DNA from: JAVWHX01 sp036639875
GTDB taxonomy: Bacteria > Bacillota_I > Bacilli_A > Erysipelotrichales > Coprobacillaceae
Direction: 5' to 3'
NCBI GenBank assembly: GCA_036639875.1
Contig: JAVWHX010000049.1
Coordinates: 1-16,556 of the forward strand
DNA length: 16,556 nt
A program made the translations under genes and the position numbers. Under the pieces are notes generated by a model. The model had not been told where the DNA came from. It worked only from the letters and a program-made list of their open reading frames with translations, and made no database searches. Below, piece by piece: positions 13,740 through 16,556 of this stretch (positions within the stretch are counted from its first letter, which is position 1; the number at the start of each line of letters is the position of its first letter).

Positions 13740-15401
13740 CTACATTTTTTCAGGTGCACTCACACCAAGTAAATTTAATGCATTCTTTAAAGTTAATTGA
13801 CTAGCTTTCACAAGAGCTAATCTTTGTGAAGATAATTCTTTATTTTCTTCATCTATAACATAACAATCATTATAGAATGAATGGAATAATTGTGCAAGTC
13901 TTTGTATATAGTTTGCTATTTTATGTGGTGCTCTAATTTTAGCACTTTCTACAATTTCATTTCTAAATTCATTAATATGTTTAACCAATTCTATTTCTTT
14001 AACATGAGTTAACAATTCATAATGATCAGTCATTTCAATTGCAGCATTCTTTGCTTGTGTTTCAATTGAACACATTCTCGCATGTGCATATTGTGCATAG
14101 TATACTGGATTTTCATTAGACTTAGATTTAGCTAAACCTAAATCAAAATCAAATGGTGTATTGGCAGCTTTTGACACAAAGAAATATCTTGCAGCATCAA
14201 CCCCAATATCATCAATTAAGTCTTTAATCGTTACAGCATTACCTGTACGTTTACTCATCTTAACAACTTCTCCATTTTCAACCATTCTTACCATTTGCAT
14301 AATATCAATATTTAATTGATCTGCATTATATCCTAATGCTTGAATAGCTGCTTTCATACGATTAATATAACCATGATGATCAGCACCTAATAAATCTACT
14401 AGATATTCATATCCTCTATCTAACTTATTTAAATGATATGCAATATCAGGTGTCAAATATGTATAACTTCCATCAGATTTAATCAAGACACGATCTTTAT
14501 CATCCCCAAATTCAGTTGTTTTAAACCATAAAGCATCTTCACTTTCGTAAGTGTAACCTTTATCTTTTAACTTTTGAATTGTTGGTTCTATTTTATTCTC
14601 ATCATATAGTGATGTTTCACTAAACCAATAATCATGAACAACTCTATATTCCTTTAAAATATCTTTAATCTTTTGTAATTCAAATTCAGTACCAACATGT
14701 CTAAAATAAGCAATTGCTTCTGTTTCATCAGTATTTACAAAACGATCTTGAACTTCTTCCTTGATCTTTTTTGCAATTTCAATAATATCTTTACCATTAT
14801 ATCCATCTTCAGGAATTTCTTTTTCAATTCCAAATGCTTGTAGATATCTTGCATATAAAGAAATTGCTAGATTTGTAATTTGATTACCAGCATCATTAAT
14901 ATAATATTCTCTTGTCACATCATATCCAGCCGCTTCCATAATACGACAGATACTATCTCCAACTGCCGCTCCTTTAGCATGACCTAAATGTAAATCACCT
15001 GTTGGATTTGCTGAAACAAACTCTACATTATATTTAATACCATTACCAAAATCAGTTTTTCCATAATTATCTTTTTCTTCTAATACTTCTTTAATAATAG
15101 ATGTCATAGCATCTTTTCTTAAAAACAAATTAATGAATCCTGGTCCCGCTATTTCTACATGATCAATATTCCCTGCATCTTTATTAACAGTATCAATGAT
15201 TCCTTGAGCAATTTCTCTAGGATTTCTTTTTAATATTTTTGTTAATTGCATTGCAATATTAGTTGAATAATCACCATGTGTTTTATCTTTTGGGATTTCA
15301 ATGACTATTTGTTCTAAATTATAATCATCAACATATTCTAAATCGATGATTGCTTGTCTTAAGACTTCTTTTAAAGAAAGTTCAATTTTATTGACAGCCA
15401 T
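13740..15401 (-). CDS. argS: Arginyl-tRNA synthetase
   Basis: This class I synthetase charges tRNA-Arg with arginine. It has 553 residues, normal for bacterial ArgS. Domains in order: an N-terminal additional (Add-1) domain of about 115 residues with VIEIPKDKTHGDYSTNIAMQ; the Rossmann catalytic core with the HIGH-type motif HLGH at 138-141 within SANPTGDLHLGHAKG; the REYYINDAGNQI block; LLGADHHGYINRMKAA; the KMSKR motif at 381-385 followed by TGNAVTIKDLIDDIG; and a C-terminal helical anticodon-binding (DALR-type) domain with YAQYAHARMCSI and HSFYNDCYV. The ATG at 15401 follows AGAGGAGG at good spacing. The gene heads a two-gene operon with rpoE, and a promoter candidate lies about 75 bp upstream. 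No T-box leader is apparent in the upstream 250 bp: no specifier hairpin and antiterminator were recognised. Confidence 0.97.
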   Translation of the reverse strand: MAVNKIELSLKEVLRQAIIDLEYVDDYNLEQIVIEIPKDKTHGDYSTNIAMQLTKILKRNPREIAQGIIDTVNKDAGNIDHVEIAGPGFINLFLRKDAMTSIIKEVLEEKDNYGKTDFGNGIKYNVEFVSANPTGDLHLGHAKGAAVGDSICRIMEAAGYDVTREYYINDAGNQITNLAISLYARYLQAFGIEKEIPEDGYNGKDIIEIAKKIKEEVQDRFVNTDETEAIAYFRHVGTEFELQKIKDILKEYRVVHDYWFSETSLYDENKIEPTIQKLKDKGYTYESEDALWFKTTEFGDDKDRVLIKSDGSYTYLTPDIAYHLNKLDRGYEYLVDLLGADHHGYINRMKAAIQALGYNADQLNIDIMQMVRMVENGEVVKMSKRTGNAVTIKDLIDDIGVDAARYFFVSKAANTPFDFDLGLAKSKSNENPVYYAQYAHARMCSIETQAKNAAIEMTDHYELLTHVKEIELVKHINEFRNEIVESAKIRAPHKIANYIQRLAQLFHSFYNDCYVIDEENKELSSQRLALVKASQLTLKNALNLLGVSAPEKM

Positions 15402-15475
15402 AGTATCCTCCTCTAATCATTATCATACCTAAATACAATATCATATTTACTGATATAGTCAATATTTTTCTCATA

Positions 15476-15505
15476 TTTATACAACAATAAACTTAACTAT
15501 TTCAA
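15476..15505 (-). promoter_or_regulatory. Candidate argS–rpoE promoter
   Basis: On the minus strand TTGAAA (15500-15505) and TATAAA (15476-15481) are spaced by 18 bp, each one mismatch from consensus. The leader to the argS ATG would be about 68 nt. A second TTGACT (15456-15461) lies closer to the gene but has no matching -10. Confidence 0.5.
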
Positions 15506-15581
15506 TTACAAACTCATATACTATTCTGTGATTTTAATACCTTTATTCATAAAACATATATTGAGAATGAAAGAATGGAAA

Positions 15582-15607
15582 AAGAACACAAATTTCTTTA
15601 TGTTCTT
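15582..15607 (-). terminator. Terminator of the cardiolipin synthase gene
   Basis: On the minus strand AAGAACATAAA, loop GAAA, TTTGTGTTCTT form an 11-bp stem (one G-U), and the transcript continues TTTCC. It lies about 50 bp after the cls stop and before the argS promoter. The T-tract is short, so efficiency may be moderate. Confidence 0.65.
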
Positions 15608-15657
15608 AATCATATTTGTACTACTTATTATCATTTCTTTGATAAGATTCTCTCTTT

Positions 15658-16556
15658 TTACATCAATGGTGCAAATAATCGTAAAATAGCTTCATATAAT
15701 CCCATATATTTACGACTACGTTTTTGATCAATTTTTTGACTTAGTGCAAGAGTTTCCTCAAAATCTTTTTCAATATCTTTAACTGCAGATGTTTTATATA
15801 ACAAAACATTACATTCAAAGTGAAGATATAAACTACGATAATCAAAATTAATTGTTCCTACAGTAGCAAGCTTTCTGTCACATAATATCCCTTTCGCATG
15901 TAAGAACCCAGGTTTATACTCATAGAATTCAATACCAGCTTCAATTAAATTATGATAATAAGATCTTGTCACCTTATATACATTTGCTTTATCTGGAATC
16001 CCAGGTGTAATAATTTTAACTTTGACTCCTTTTTTACAAGCCAACTCTAATGCTTTCATCATCGTATCATCAATAATGAAATAAGGTGTCATAATCAGTA
16101 CTTCTTGTTTTGCTTGTTGAATAAGATTAAGATAAATATTTTCTCCAGTTCTTTCATCATCTAAAGGAGAATCTCCATAAGCCACAACATACCCATCATT
16201 TTGACAAGTCTTTGTTTGATAAACTTCTGGTTTAAAGATTGCATAATCATGATCCTCTTTACGAAAAGCATTCCATAAAGATAAAAACATCGCAGTTAAA
16301 TTCCATACGCCATCACCTTCTAAACGTATTCCAGTATCCTTCCAATGTCCAAATCTTTCTAGACAATTTATATACTCATCAGCTAAGTTAAAGCCACCAC
16401 TATACCCTATATAACCATCAATAACACATATCTTACGATGATCACGATGATTTAGTGCTACAGATACAATGGGTACAAAAGGGTTAAAAACCAAACTCTT
16501 AATACCGTACTCTTCCATTTGTTTTTCAAAACGATAAGGTAAAGTTGTTAAACTTC
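15658..16556 (-). CDS. cls: Cardiolipin synthase, C-terminal part (5' end beyond window)
   Basis: About 299 residues of a phospholipase-D-superfamily cardiolipin synthase are visible. It joins two phosphatidylglycerol molecules at the membrane. The frame is open to the right edge (SLTTLPYRFEKQMEEYGIKS), so the ATG at 16518 is internal and the true start, with the N-terminal membrane helices, lies outside. Both HxK(x4)D catalytic motifs are present. Counting from the methionine at 16518, the first is H27-K29-D34 in NHRDHRKICVIDG, followed by YSGGFNLADEYIN. The second is H207-K209-D214 in FLHAKGILCD, followed by VGTINFDYRSLYLHFE. The conserved TPYFIIDDTM and VKIITPGIPDK segments sit between them. 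The C-terminus (KYMGLYEAILRLFAPLM) is the usual amphipathic end. A terminator follows before the argS promoter. Confidence 0.92.
   Translation of the reverse strand, partial: SLTTLPYRFEKQMEEYGIKSLVFNPFVPIVSVALNHRDHRKICVIDGYIGYSGGFNLADEYINCLERFGHWKDTGIRLEGDGVWNLTAMFLSLWNAFRKEDHDYAIFKPEVYQTKTCQNDGYVVAYGDSPLDDERTGENIYLNLIQQAKQEVLIMTPYFIIDDTMMKALELACKKGVKVKIITPGIPDKANVYKVTRSYYHNLIEAGIEFYEYKPGFLHAKGILCDRKLATVGTINFDYRSLYLHFECNVLLYKTSAVKDIEKDFEETLALSQKIDQKRSRKYMGLYEAILRLFAPLM

Noticed and set aside
15402..15657. Possible T-box leader before argS
   Set aside because: No specifier hairpin, T-box sequence or terminator/antiterminator pair was found. The only hairpin there (15582-15607) lies upstream of the promoter and belongs to the cardiolipin synthase transcript.
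1..16556. CRISPR arrays, tRNA/rRNA genes, insertion sequences or phage modules
   Set aside because: No spaced identical repeats, tRNA cloverleaf, rRNA core or transposase/integrase coding sequence was recognised on either strand.

Overview
This A+T-rich window looks like the chromosome of a Gram-positive, low-G+C bacterium. An Erysipelotrichia-type gut commensal fits best, but this is inferred and not proven. The supporting signs are strong AGGAGG-type ribosome binding sites, an argS–rpoE (RNA polymerase delta) pair, a MurR/RpiR-type regulator, a GH1 6-phospho-beta-glucosidase, and a very large secreted glycosidase with Ig-like, discoidin and FIVAR modules.

Layout. The left edge (1-583, minus) is the N-terminal part of a secreted DUF4163/DUF3298-like protein. 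A MATE exporter (675-2024, plus) diverges from it. The exporter converges on bglA (minus), and a hairpin between them overlaps both stop codons. Upstream of bglA is a tight four-gene minus-strand operon: alpha/beta hydrolase, aroD (type I 3-dehydroquinate dehydratase), HD-domain hydrolase and a Gx-transporter/HepS-I-like membrane protein.

From about 6270 to 7577 the window is gene-poor and partly decayed. It holds a short DUF2589-like gene, an orphan coding remnant with an 18-bp tandem duplication, a LytTR-domain regulator gene interrupted by one in-frame stop, a nested inverted repeat, and another small open remnant. Next comes a 1562-residue cell-surface glycoside hydrolase (7578-12266, minus), divergent from a MurR/RpiR-family regulator (12487-13350, plus). 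The space between them contains a cre-like palindrome. The right end holds argS–rpoE (minus) and the C-terminal portion of a cardiolipin synthase that runs off the window.

How the genes relate. The glycosidase would trim host or dietary glycans at the cell surface, and the adjacent SIS-domain regulator is the obvious candidate to sense the released sugar phosphate. bglA hydrolyses PTS-imported beta-glucosides inside the cell, but no PTS genes are present here. argS–rpoE and cls are housekeeping genes. I found no convincing undescribed multi-gene system. The most unusual material is the decayed 6.3-7.5 kb stretch, the unusual aroD operon, and the unassigned catalytic domain and degenerate anchor of the giant glycosidase.
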